A stretch of 64,000 nucleotides of DNA. Origin: Psychroflexus curvus (lineage in GTDB: Bacteria; Bacteroidota; Bacteroidia; Flavobacteriales; Flavobacteriaceae). Position numbers and translations under genes: made by a program. Within the stretch, counting starts at the first letter, position 1. Each line of letters starts with the position of its first letter. Where the stretch lies: the NCBI RefSeq assembly GCF_020164585.1, contig NZ_JAIQZF010000005.1, forward strand, positions 186,001-250,000. The letters are read 5' to 3'. Under the pieces are notes generated by a model that was not told the DNA's origin, searched no databases, and worked only from the letters and a program-made list of their open reading frames with translations. Below, piece after piece: positions 26,391 to 34,631 of this stretch.

Positions 26391-27430
26391 ATATCATCGT
26401 AATCTATAACGACTTTAGCAGAGGTTGGTTGGGCCTGGCAGGTCAGGATCAATCCTTCTTCGAGCTCCTCATCGGTTAAGATTTGATTCTTTCTCATTTC
26501 TGCAGTTCCCTCCTTAATTTTGGCCACACAAGAACTGCAAATTCCACCTTGACAAGAATAAGGCGCATCGATATCCTGAGCTAAAACAGCATCCAAAATC
26601 AAGTCGCTTTGCTCCATAGAAAGTTCAAATTCTTCATCATCCACAATTACCTTAAGTGATGTTTTACCATCTGTACTTGCCTCAACACTGCCTTCAGATT
26701 TAGAAAAGAACAATTCATATTTAATCTTTTCTTCACTTACACCTGCAGATTTTAAACTTTCGGTTACTGCTTCAATCATGGGTTCAGGACCACAAAGGTA
26801 AAATTCTGAAAATTTGAAACCTTCATACTTATTTTTGATGACGTAGTTCACAGTTGAACGTTCTATCCTTCCGAATTTAGCCGTTTCTTCTTTAGCTTCG
26901 CTATAGATGAATTCAGGGAAAAATCGCTTTGGATGTTCTTTTTGGAGACTTAAAATCTCCTGGAGAAAAATAGTTTGCCCAGGAGATTTATTGCCATAGA
27001 CTAAAACAAATTTAGCCGTTTCAGACTGGGATAATAAAGTTCTAATCATCGACATCAAAGGGGTGATTCCACTTCCCGCAGCAAAAGCAGCAAAGGTTTT
27101 GCCATCGATTTGCTCAGGCAAAACAAATTTACCTTCCGCTGGATGAACTTCAATTGTATCGCCTTCTTTAAGAACGGAATTTGCATAATTAGAAAACTTT
27201 CCATCTGGAATTGCTTTCACAACAATGCCTAAGTCTTTTCCCTCTTCAGAAGAAATGGAATAGGAACGCCTCACCTTTTCCCCATCAATTTTGGTTTCCA
27301 GAGTCAGGTATTGTCCTGCTTGAAATGTATATTCTGAAGCATATTCAGAAGGAATATTAAATATAATGTTTACCGCTTTATCGGTTTGTCTATTGATTTC
27401 TTTTACAGAAAGTGTATGAAAATGTTCCAT
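26387..27430 (-). CDS. 2Fe-2S flavodoxin/ferredoxin-type reductase (PaaE-like oxygenase reductase)
   Basis: 347 residues: an N-terminal FAD domain with RRSYS (54-58), an NAD(P)H-binding domain with AAGSGITPLMSMIRTLL (about 115-131), and a C-terminal plant-type [2Fe-2S] domain with the CxxxxCxxC motif CQGGICSSC plus a final Cys in LILTCQAQ. This is the layout of the phenylacetyl-CoA epoxidase reductase PaaE. No paaABCD genes are nearby, so it is better read as a general reductase feeding electrons to an oxygenase or desaturase encoded elsewhere. It is a single gene, convergent with DUF2721. Confidence 0.9.
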   Translation of the reverse strand: MEHFHTLSVKEINRQTDKAVNIIFNIPSEYASEYTFQAGQYLTLETKIDGEKVRRSYSISSEEGKDLGIVVKAIPDGKFSNYANSVLKEGDTIEVHPAEGKFVLPEQIDGKTFAAFAAGSGITPLMSMIRTLLSQSETAKFVLVYGNKSPGQTIFLQEILSLQKEHPKRFFPEFIYSEAKEETAKFGRIERSTVNYVIKNKYEGFKFSEFYLCGPEPMIEAVTESLKSAGVSEEKIKYELFFSKSEGSVEASTDGKTSLKVIVDDEEFELSMEQSDLILDAVLAQDIDAPYSCQGGICSSCVAKIKEGTAEMRKNQILTDEELEEGLILTCQAQPTSAKVVIDYDDI

Positions 27431-27538
27431 TGATCTTATTTATGGGTTAAAAATACAACCCTGTAAGAATTAGCCTATACCTTAGACAATATTTTAATGC
27501 GGATTTAAGTTTTAATCCACAAATACAGTTTTTCCAAG

Positions 27539-27546
27539 TACTTTTG
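27539..27546 (+). promoter_or_regulatory. -7 box of the lytic transglycosylase gene
   Basis: TACTTTTG matches TAnnTTTG, 20 nt before the ATG at 27567. Confidence 0.45.
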
Positions 27547-27566
27547 ACTTACCAAATAGTAATACT

Positions 27567-29090
27567 ATGATTTTTAATACCATTCGTATCTTTTCAATTT
27601 TTTTATTCTGTACCAGTTTGTGTTCAGCCCAAAACCCTTTGGTAACTGCACAAAAATGGACTGCAAATAAAGTTGAATTCCATACAGTTAAAGCAGATTC
27701 TCTGGAACTGATTTTGAACGATTATGAAAGAGCTATGGAGTTAGACTCTGTGTGGAGAACTCAGTTAGTCGACCAGAATTATTCTCAGCGTTTGGAAAGT
27801 GTCATCAAAGATAGTTTGGATAGAAAAAAAATCATTACGGATGTTCCTACAGAGGTTTTAAAAGAGCGCTTAGCCGCTTTGAATGCAAAAACTCCTTTCA
27901 ATATTGAATATAATGAGAGTTTAGAAAGTGTGATTGGCTACTTTTTAAGACGTGAAAAAGAAGGTACAGAGCGATTGATGGGATTGAGTAAATTTTACTT
28001 TCCTATGTTCGAAGCTGCTTTCGACAGACATGATGTTCCTTTGGAAATGAAATATTTAGCCATCGTGGAATCCGCTCTAAATCCTAGAGCAAAATCCAGA
28101 GTTGGTGCCACAGGTTTATGGCAGTTTATGTACAGTACAGGTAAAGCCTACGATCTGGAGGTCAGCAGTTATGTAGACGAGCGAATGGACCCCATTGCTT
28201 CTACTGAAGCTGCAGCCAAATACTTAAGGAGGCTCTACACTATGTTTGATGACTGGGATTTGGCATTAGCAGCTTATAATTCCGGACTTGGAAATGTCTC
28301 TAAAGCTATTCGACGAAGTGGAGGAGAAACCAACTACTGGAAACTAAGACGTTATTTACCAAGAGAAACTGCTGGTTATGTGCCGTCTTTCCAAGCAATG
28401 CTTTACATCTATGAATATGCAGATGAACACGGTTTCGAGCCTCAGCGCCCAAGATCTACTTATTACGGGACAGACACTATACAAGTAAAACAACTCATCA
28501 CTTTAGATCAAATTGCAAAAGTGACTCATACCAACAGGGAACTGTTAGAATTTCTAAATCCGAGTTACAAATTAGGCATTATTCCTTTCGAAAAGAACAA
28601 ATCTTATTACGTGCGTTTACCTTATGAAAAATCTGGATTGTTTGTAACCAATGAAGATGATATCTATGGTTTCACCGAAAATCTAATCGCTAAAGCTGGT
28701 ACTGAAGAATCTCAACCCGAAACTAACAAAGCTGAAACCAAAATCGATTACTACGTGAAATCTGGTGATTACCTGGGAAGAATTGCAGAGAAATATGACG
28801 TTGGTGTCAGTCAGATTAAGGACTGGAATAACCTCAGAGGAACTAATCTGAATATAGGACAGAAACTTATTATTTATTCCAAAAACAGTTATACCATTGC
28901 TGAGAATAGTTCTGTTACCAAAAATTCTTCGACAGGAACCACAAAATTTTATAAAGTGAAACCTGGTGATTCCTTATGGACAATTTCTAAAAAGTATCCA
29001 GACCTCAGCGTGGAAGATCTTAAAACGCTTAACCAGTTAAAAAGCAATCGTCTTCATCCTGGTATGAAGCTTAAGGTTTCTAAAGGCTAA
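27567..29090 (+). CDS. Membrane-bound lytic murein transglycosylase with two LysM domains (MltD-like)
   Basis: 507 residues. The signal peptide ends near SLCSAQ. An SLT/lysozyme-like domain (about 120-290) has the catalytic Glu in KYLAIVESALNP and the hallmark GATGLWQFMYSTGKAY; AAYNSGLGNVSKAIRR closes the fold. Two LysM peptidoglycan-binding repeats follow near 393-436 (YYVKSGDYLGRIAEKYDV) and 462-505 (YKVKPGDSLWTISKKYP). It cleaves glycan strands to 1,6-anhydro-muropeptides in the periplasm. It converges with a 4-nt overlap on a large outer-membrane protein gene. Confidence 0.94.
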   Translation: MIFNTIRIFSIFLFCTSLCSAQNPLVTAQKWTANKVEFHTVKADSLELILNDYERAMELDSVWRTQLVDQNYSQRLESVIKDSLDRKKIITDVPTEVLKERLAALNAKTPFNIEYNESLESVIGYFLRREKEGTERLMGLSKFYFPMFEAAFDRHDVPLEMKYLAIVESALNPRAKSRVGATGLWQFMYSTGKAYDLEVSSYVDERMDPIASTEAAAKYLRRLYTMFDDWDLALAAYNSGLGNVSKAIRRSGGETNYWKLRRYLPRETAGYVPSFQAMLYIYEYADEHGFEPQRPRSTYYGTDTIQVKQLITLDQIAKVTHTNRELLEFLNPSYKLGIIPFEKNKSYYVRLPYEKSGLFVTNEDDIYGFTENLIAKAGTEESQPETNKAETKIDYYVKSGDYLGRIAEKYDVGVSQIKDWNNLRGTNLNIGQKLIIYSKNSYTIAENSSVTKNSSTGTTKFYKVKPGDSLWTISKKYPDLSVEDLKTLNQLKSNRLHPGMKLKVSKG

Positions 29091-32000
29091 AAGAAAGCTC
29101 TCAGCTGGACACTTCCTGTATGAATAGCGTTCACATTCTCGCTTTTCCTGCCAAAGTAAGTTAAATTGAGATCGAGGAAATCCGTAATTTTTTTTTGTAA
29201 AAACAGTGACCACGTCAAGTTATCTTTTGGCTGCAAACCTTCCAGCATCTGGTAAGCCACTGGAGAAAAAGCACTGCCTTCAAATTTATTCTGAATGTAA
29301 TTCACCTCACCGTTTATGCTATAGTTCTGAGCATTGTTGAGCGTAAACGACAACCCAAAAGTTTGCTGGTCTAAAGCCTCTTGTTCACCTATCTGATTTT
29401 CTTTGGAAGTCAGTTCATAAAATACATCAAAGCGTTTATCTCCAAGTAAATAGGACAATTTAGGATTAAAACTAAAGCCTTCGATTTCAAAATTCCTATT
29501 TTCAAATTGATCCGAAAACCGTTCTGAAGAGTTCAAATCCTGACTCAGTGTCACTAACCAACTTTCCTGGAATTTATGAATGAATTTCAGTTCATGCATA
29601 AGGTTTGAACTTTTCTGAAATCCTAAAAGTGTAAGGTTTTTTGTCGCATTCTGAGTAAAGCTATAAGAAGTCGTGAACTTTTGTAAACCACGATTGAAAA
29701 ACAAGATATTCCTAAAGGTCGTATTTTCTCCCAAAATATCCTTGCCGCCTCCTCCAAAAGGGTTCAGGTTAAGCGAATTTCCATCTTTGCGTAACTTTTT
29801 ATCCAGCAACAATGACGTCTGATTGTAAAACTTAGAGGCAAATTTTTTCCAACCTGTTTTGTTTTGCCAGGTTTGAAAATTCAAGGTCAATTGTTGGCTA
29901 AATTGGGTCTGGTTGGTTCTTACAAAAACCTGATTAGGCAATAAAATCCTAACAAAGCGTCCTTCATCCTGAAACTGGGCAATTTCAAATTCGTTTAACT
30001 CCTGAATGTCGTTTTCATTATAATCTATCCAGGTGTATTGCCCCTGGCCTGGTTCCACTTCAAGATAAGTAAATTCCTGCTGAGCAATGCTTCCGCTGTT
30101 GGTTTCATAAGTGGTAGTTAAGTTAACTAACCGGTTCAGTAAGTTTTGAGAATAAGTGACTCTAGAATTTAAACTCTGCTCATTTGCTCTGTTTTCTTCG
30201 TTGAATTCCAGATTTCTCAAGTTGGCAAAAACTCTAAGTCTTGTTGCTTTGGTGTTGATCAATTGTGAACGCACAAAATAGGTGTTGGAAGTGTTGACGC
30301 GTTGCAAAACATTGGAACGCAAACTATCGTTTTGACGAAACCGATAGCCTGCTTCCACATAAACATTTGTAGAATCCCCTACTCCGGAAAAAACTTCATA
30401 ACTGGAAAACCGCTGTGTATTGGCCGTGAACTCCTCAGTTTCCATACGTCGCTCTTGATTATCTTCAAGATTATATCGCAGGCCAGACCAAACCTTTCCG
30501 AAGTCATAAATTCCCGTCACACTTGCTCTTGCAAATTTTGATGTCAAAAAAGAAGATTCACTATCCAGATAACTGGCATTGGCATCTATTCTGAATTTAT
30601 CCAGCACTTGCCTGGCACTAACAGAATGTTTCTGACCCAGAAAATCACTTGTATATTCTAAACGTTGAAAACTATATTGAGTAAAACTTTGCTGATTATT
30701 ACGATAATTGAAACCAGTATCCAGAAACAATTGGTCTCCAGCTGGATTGAATAAATTCCAGTCTCTCGTAAATTCCACGTTGTAAAGTCGCTCTATACTC
30801 GCGTAGCTGTCTTCGATAAAATTCAGGTTGCCAAACACATCGAATTGTGTGTCAGTTTCTGATTTGTACAAAGTCTGGCTGACAGAGAGTTGAGCCGCCA
30901 GGCCTCGATTATCTCCCTGATCTAATTCAGAAAATAAATTCTCATCTTTATTACTCGCAGCAACTTCAAACTGAAGACTGGTTTTTTCTGAAGGGGAATA
31001 TACTCCGTTCAGCATAGCAATTTGAAGTTTGGTGGGTGCAAAAAGCCGAACCACAGGTTCAAAATTACCCTGCGGAATACCCTTGACTGGAGACACATAT
31101 TCATAAATAGTAGCAATCGCTTCCTGACTGGATAGCACATAATTTCCTTGATTTTGCCCCAGATTTGTAAAACGCACATTGAACAACTCAGCTTCAGGAT
31201 CATTGGAAAACACAAAAATTTCCTGTCCATCTCTAAATTCTTTCTCATATAAAATTCTGTTTTCAGAATAGTCTGCAGGAACAGCACTCGGCGCCAGCAT
31301 TTCACTTTGATTATCACCAGCATCCTGCAGCACATTCAACTGTTCTTCGGTAAGGCTTTGCTGTAATGGCTGGTTTTTAAGATCGTTTTCATTATAAAGA
31401 AACCCGTTTAGCTGAAGAGATTCTGACCTGAATCGGGAACCTGTAGTCGCCACGATTCTTGAAAAGTTTCTATCTGAAACCTGATACTCTACGACGATTC
31501 GCATTTCAGAAGTAATCGGAAAAGTAGAATTAAAAATAAGTTCACCTGCATTATAATCGATGAGGTAATCTTCATTTTCACCTCGGGACAATAGCCTGCC
31601 ATTCACGTAAACGTCTTCACTTCCTGAAATGATCAAAACAAAAAGTTCACCGTTTTGTCCAACAAGTTTATAAGGGCCTTGATTGCCTTCTTGAGCAGTC
31701 AATTCACTCCTGGTAAAAACACCCCTTACCAAAGCAGCCGCTGTATAAACTTCGTTTTGCCGGGTTTCATTTCCCACATCTGCAGAAAGTAAAAGCCCCT
31801 GAACACGCTTGGTGTATGAAGCAAAAAATGATTCATTTTCTATCAAGTCTATATCTCCGGCACGAATCCGCCATTTTTCAGCTTCCAACTCGATAAAAAT
31901 TCGATCGAACTCATTCAATTGCTGGGTATAACCTCCGGATTGCGTTGGAGCATTATCATCCTGTATGGAAGCCCGGAGCGTCACATGTTCTGATATTTTC

Positions 32001-32491
32001 CCGGAAATCTGCAAGTCCAGTTCAGACCTGACCACAGCATTCTGGTTATTGCCCACACTTATGGCTCTGGAAATACTTCCGCTGGTATTCAATCCGGCAA
32101 AAGGCACAAAATTGCCAGGCTGTCTTTGCTGTTGCAATTCGTACAAATTGTCGACAGGATTTCCTGTGTCAATAATCAGGTTTTCATCTAAGCCTTTGTA
32201 GGTTTTGGTTAGAAATTCTGGATAATTGACGTAACTAACTATTAAACTATCCTGATTCAATTTCAATACTGAAGAAGGAACAAGTTGTGCTTTTGGAAAG
32301 TTGATATCGTAAAGGTTGGAATCCACTTCTATACTATCTACAGTCTGGAGCTTAAACTGAAACGGACTTATGCTTACCTCTTCTAGCTGAATGGTGTCCT
32401 GAATTGAAACTGCCTTAGTCACCAGTCCAGACTGAGCCAAAAGTGGAGTCATCCCACTACACAATAAGACATAAAGGAGTAATTGCCTCAT
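29087..32491 (-). CDS. Very large outer-membrane protein, probable beta-barrel, unknown function
   Basis: 1134 residues with a signal peptide (LLLYVLLCSGMTPLLAQ, cleaved near residue 19). The N-terminal ~300 residues are soluble beta-rich domains; the region after about residue 340 alternates amphipathic strands (many Gln/Asn/Tyr/Phe, polar turns) and ends in Phe-Phe, the C-terminal signature of outer-membrane barrels. No plug domain or TonB box is seen, so it is not a classical TonB receptor. Sequences of this kind are found in Flavobacteriia next to envelope genes; I cannot name the family. A tandem-duplicated hairpin segment lies directly upstream of its start. Confidence 0.8.
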   Translation of the reverse strand: MRQLLLYVLLCSGMTPLLAQSGLVTKAVSIQDTIQLEEVSISPFQFKLQTVDSIEVDSNLYDINFPKAQLVPSSVLKLNQDSLIVSYVNYPEFLTKTYKGLDENLIIDTGNPVDNLYELQQQRQPGNFVPFAGLNTSGSISRAISVGNNQNAVVRSELDLQISGKISEHVTLRASIQDDNAPTQSGGYTQQLNEFDRIFIELEAEKWRIRAGDIDLIENESFFASYTKRVQGLLLSADVGNETRQNEVYTAAALVRGVFTRSELTAQEGNQGPYKLVGQNGELFVLIISGSEDVYVNGRLLSRGENEDYLIDYNAGELIFNSTFPITSEMRIVVEYQVSDRNFSRIVATTGSRFRSESLQLNGFLYNENDLKNQPLQQSLTEEQLNVLQDAGDNQSEMLAPSAVPADYSENRILYEKEFRDGQEIFVFSNDPEAELFNVRFTNLGQNQGNYVLSSQEAIATIYEYVSPVKGIPQGNFEPVVRLFAPTKLQIAMLNGVYSPSEKTSLQFEVAASNKDENLFSELDQGDNRGLAAQLSVSQTLYKSETDTQFDVFGNLNFIEDSYASIERLYNVEFTRDWNLFNPAGDQLFLDTGFNYRNNQQSFTQYSFQRLEYTSDFLGQKHSVSARQVLDKFRIDANASYLDSESSFLTSKFARASVTGIYDFGKVWSGLRYNLEDNQERRMETEEFTANTQRFSSYEVFSGVGDSTNVYVEAGYRFRQNDSLRSNVLQRVNTSNTYFVRSQLINTKATRLRVFANLRNLEFNEENRANEQSLNSRVTYSQNLLNRLVNLTTTYETNSGSIAQQEFTYLEVEPGQGQYTWIDYNENDIQELNEFEIAQFQDEGRFVRILLPNQVFVRTNQTQFSQQLTLNFQTWQNKTGWKKFASKFYNQTSLLLDKKLRKDGNSLNLNPFGGGGKDILGENTTFRNILFFNRGLQKFTTSYSFTQNATKNLTLLGFQKSSNLMHELKFIHKFQESWLVTLSQDLNSSERFSDQFENRNFEIEGFSFNPKLSYLLGDKRFDVFYELTSKENQIGEQEALDQQTFGLSFTLNNAQNYSINGEVNYIQNKFEGSAFSPVAYQMLEGLQPKDNLTWSLFLQKKITDFLDLNLTYFGRKSENVNAIHTGSVQLRAFF

Positions 32492-32500
32492 GTGTGTAAA

Positions 32501-32700
32501 ACTAAAGCTTTACTAAAATATTTTATGGTCTCATGAGAAAAGTAGTTGGAATTCAGGAAAGTTTATAAAAACACAAAGCCCCAGTTATGAATCTGGGGCT
32601 TTGCTAATTAACCAATCTATTATGAAAAACTTCATCCTGGGTCAAATATATAACAATTAATGATTCTCCAAAGCAATTTAAATACTAATTTATACCAAAA
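32501..32700. repeat. Tandem duplication, copy 1 (contains hairpin)
   Basis: Begins with ACTAAAGCTTTACTAAAA (32501) and includes a 77-bp core (32562-32638) identical to copy 2 except for one base in the hairpin loop. A matching CAAAGCAATTTAA tract follows at 32669. The core hairpin has arms CAAAGCCCCAG (32574-32584) and CTGGGGCTTTG (32593-32603). The start abuts the ATG region of the outer-membrane protein gene. Confidence 0.8.
32574..32603 (-). terminator. Distal duplicated terminator hairpin
   Basis: An 11-bp stem with an 8-nt loop; on the minus strand it is followed by TGTTTTTATAAA, a fair U-tract. It stands after the trmB-lysE-atl operon as a second stop signal, and before the outer-membrane protein gene. 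Confidence 0.6.
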
Positions 32701-32705
32701 ACTTA

Positions 32706-32916
32706 ACTAAAGCTTTACTAAAACTTTACAGGAATAGTTGTGTTGCCTCCTGGGTAAGCAATTGACAGAAAGGACTATTTATAAAAACACAAAGCCCCAG
32801 TTATGATTCTGGGGCTTTGCTAATTAACCAATCTATTATGAAAAACTTCATCCTAAAACGAATATAAAGCATTTATTCAGCATACAAAGCAATTTAAGTA
32901 GTTAATTTGGATAAAA
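32706..32916. repeat. Tandem duplication, copy 2 (contains hairpin)
   Basis: Offset is 205 nt at the left end and exactly 216 nt from the core onward, so one ~11-nt indel separates the copies. The core is 32778-32854, the hairpin 32790-32800 with 32809-32819. The flanks have diverged much more than the core. Confidence 0.8.
32790..32819 (-). terminator. Proximal duplicated terminator hairpin
   Basis: The same 11-bp stem as at 32574-32603, with one loop base changed, followed on the minus strand by TGTTTTTATAAA. It is the first hairpin reached after the ATL gene stop at 32936. Confidence 0.65.
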
Positions 32917-32935
32917 TGCAAAAATAAATTTTAGG

Positions 32936-33265
32936 CTACTCATTATCAGAGGGTTCCCAAAAATAAAGTTTGAAGTTTTTTATTTGATCGTTTTCAACTT
33001 CCAGGCCTTCCTCTTCCAGGAGCCTCTGCATTGTATCCTGACCAGGAAAATGGTGCTTTCCAGTCAATACTCCATTTCTATTCACAACGCGGTGTGCTGG
33101 AAGATCCCGATCTAACTTTACACAGGCATTCATAGCATAACCTACCGTTCGAGAACTTTTGGCGGCGCCGATAGCTTTTGCAATGGCTCCGTAACTTGTT
33201 ACTTTTCCTTCCGGAATAAGCGCAACAATTGAGTACACTTTTTCAAAAAAGTCTGAATTTGCCAT
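32936..33265 (-). CDS. Alkyltransferase-like protein (ATL; MGMT fold without the catalytic cysteine)
   Basis: 109 residues, the length of stand-alone ATL proteins. The DNA-binding fold is clear: GKVTSYGAIAKAIG (20-33, with the base-flipping Tyr25), SSRTVGYAMNA (37-47, arginine finger), then LPAHRVVNRNG (55-65). In true O6-alkylguanine transferases this last motif is PCHR with a reactive Cys; here Ala57 replaces it. ATL proteins bind O6-alkylguanine and hand it to nucleotide excision repair instead of repairing it. It is the last gene of the trmB-lysE-atl run, with 3-nt gaps. Confidence 0.9.
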   Translation of the reverse strand: MANSDFFEKVYSIVALIPEGKVTSYGAIAKAIGAAKSSRTVGYAMNACVKLDRDLPAHRVVNRNGVLTGKHHFPGQDTMQRLLEEEGLEVENDQIKNFKLYFWEPSDNE

Positions 33266-33268
33266 ACA

Positions 33269-33892
33269 CTACATTTGATAAAGTCGGATCCAGGTAACGA
33301 TGATGAGAATCAACATCAATACAGCCATAAAATAATTGGAATACTTTTTAAAGAGTTCTGTTTTACCTCCTATTCTCATGATAAAAATAACGTAAAGGTA
33401 AAGAGTGGTCAATGTTCCTAAAGCAGCACTTAAAGCAAAAAAAAGATCGTTATAAAGCGAAAAAGCAATTTTGAAATTATTGCTCAATAAGGTCGCTACA
33501 AGAACAAAATAAGGAATAGGAAAAATATTAAGAGCCGAAACCAGAATACCTGAAAAAAAACTTTTGGTACCTGTTCTCTTTTTGATGTTACGCTGTGTTT
33601 TTTTTCGATTGGCCGACAATAAGAAATAGATGAACATCAAAATCAAAATTGCAATTCCCGTCTTAAAAAATATGCTCTTAACATAAGGATTGGAAAAGAT
33701 ATATTTTGATAACAAAATAGCAATAAGCGCCTGAAGAAAAACAACTAAAGAAGCTCCAAAAGCCATCAATATACCATTGCGCCGTCCTTTTTCCAGGCAG
33801 GTTTTAGCGACACTCATATTGACTAATCCTGGAGGAATTACGCCAACTAAAGCAGCCAAAAAAGTATAAATATAAATTTGTAAATACTCCAA
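33269..33892 (-). CDS. LysE family translocator
   Basis: A 207-residue inner-membrane protein with six hydrophobic segments. The opening FLAALVGVIPPGLVNMSVA contains the PPG signature of the LysE/RhtB superfamily in the first helix. The loop after TM3 is highly basic (RKKTQRNIKKRTGTK), consistent with the positive-inside rule. It likely exports an amino acid or similar small metabolite; the substrate is unknown. It is separated from trmB and the ATL gene by 3 nt on each side, so the three form one operon. Confidence 0.88.
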   Translation of the reverse strand: MEYLQIYIYTFLAALVGVIPPGLVNMSVAKTCLEKGRRNGILMAFGASLVVFLQALIAILLSKYIFSNPYVKSIFFKTGIAILILMFIYFLLSANRKKTQRNIKKRTGTKSFFSGILVSALNIFPIPYFVLVATLLSNNFKIAFSLYNDLFFALSAALGTLTTLYLYVIFIMRIGGKTELFKKYSNYFMAVLMLILIIVTWIRLYQM

Positions 33893-33895
33893 TTT

Positions 33896-34573
33896 TTAAG
33901 ACTTTAGCCTAAACTTCAAATACGTTATTGATTTCTTTTTATCGAGATACTGCTGTTCATAGAAGGTTTGAATGCCTACCACTTCTTCTGGTGCTTCATG
34001 GTTCACATAAATATCATGATGGGCATACATGATATCATGCCCCAATCCTTCCAAAATTCCTAAGGTATAACCGTGCATGAATTCACTATCTGTTTTCAAA
34101 TGAATGATACCATCTTTGCTTAAAATCTTTTTATACTTATCCAGAAAATCTGGATTGGTCATTCTATGCTTGGTGCGTTTCCATTTAATTTGCGGGTCCG
34201 GAAAGGTAATCCATAGTTCATCGACTTCTCCCTCAGCAAAAACCTGATCTACCAGTTCTATTTGTGTTCTCAGAAATCCTACGTTATCCATACCTTCTTC
34301 CAAAGCCGTTTTAGCACCTCGCCAGAATCTGGCTCCTTTGATGTCTATCCCTAAAAAATTGCAATTGGGATTCCGCTTAGCTAGACCAACAGTATATTCT
34401 CCTTTACCACATCCCAGTTCTAAAACCAGCGGATTATCATTTTTGAAGAACTCTTGTTTCCACTTGCCTTTATAGGCGTATGTGTCATCCACAATTTCAG
34501 AACGTGTAGGTTGTACTACATTTTCAAAAACCTCATTCTCTTTAAACCGTTTAAGCTTGTTTTTACTCCCCAC
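33896..34573 (-). CDS. trmB: tRNA (guanine46-N7)-methyltransferase
   Basis: 225 residues. The SAM-binding motif LELGCGKGEYTVGLA lies near 50-64, and the family motif PDPQIKWKRTKHRM near 126-139 is specific to TrmB. FLRTQIELVDQVF and TDSEFMHGYTLGILE complete the fold. It methylates G46 in the variable loop of many tRNAs. First gene of a three-gene minus-strand operon, divergent from a glycosyltransferase 58 nt away. Confidence 0.95.
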   Translation of the reverse strand: MGSKNKLKRFKENEVFENVVQPTRSEIVDDTYAYKGKWKQEFFKNDNPLVLELGCGKGEYTVGLAKRNPNCNFLGIDIKGARFWRGAKTALEEGMDNVGFLRTQIELVDQVFAEGEVDELWITFPDPQIKWKRTKHRMTNPDFLDKYKKILSKDGIIHLKTDSEFMHGYTLGILEGLGHDIMYAHHDIYVNHEAPEEVVGIQTFYEQQYLDKKKSITYLKFRLKS

Positions 34574-34631
34574 TTTTGCTGAAATTTTCGTGTAAAATTA
34601 ACTAAATTTACCAATACGCAAAATCCTAAAT

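Larger units (their letters stand above)
32492..32935. other. 444-nt spacer built from a tandem duplication
   Basis: Almost the whole interval is two collinear copies of a ~210-bp unit (see the repeat entries). Apart from two tiny ORFs (MKNFILGQIYNN and MKNFILKRI) it has no coding potential. Confidence 0.6.

Noticed and set aside
26387-27430. Assignment of the reductase to a phenylacetate degradation operon
   Set aside because: PaaE-like by domain order only; no paaABCD or paaK genes are nearby.
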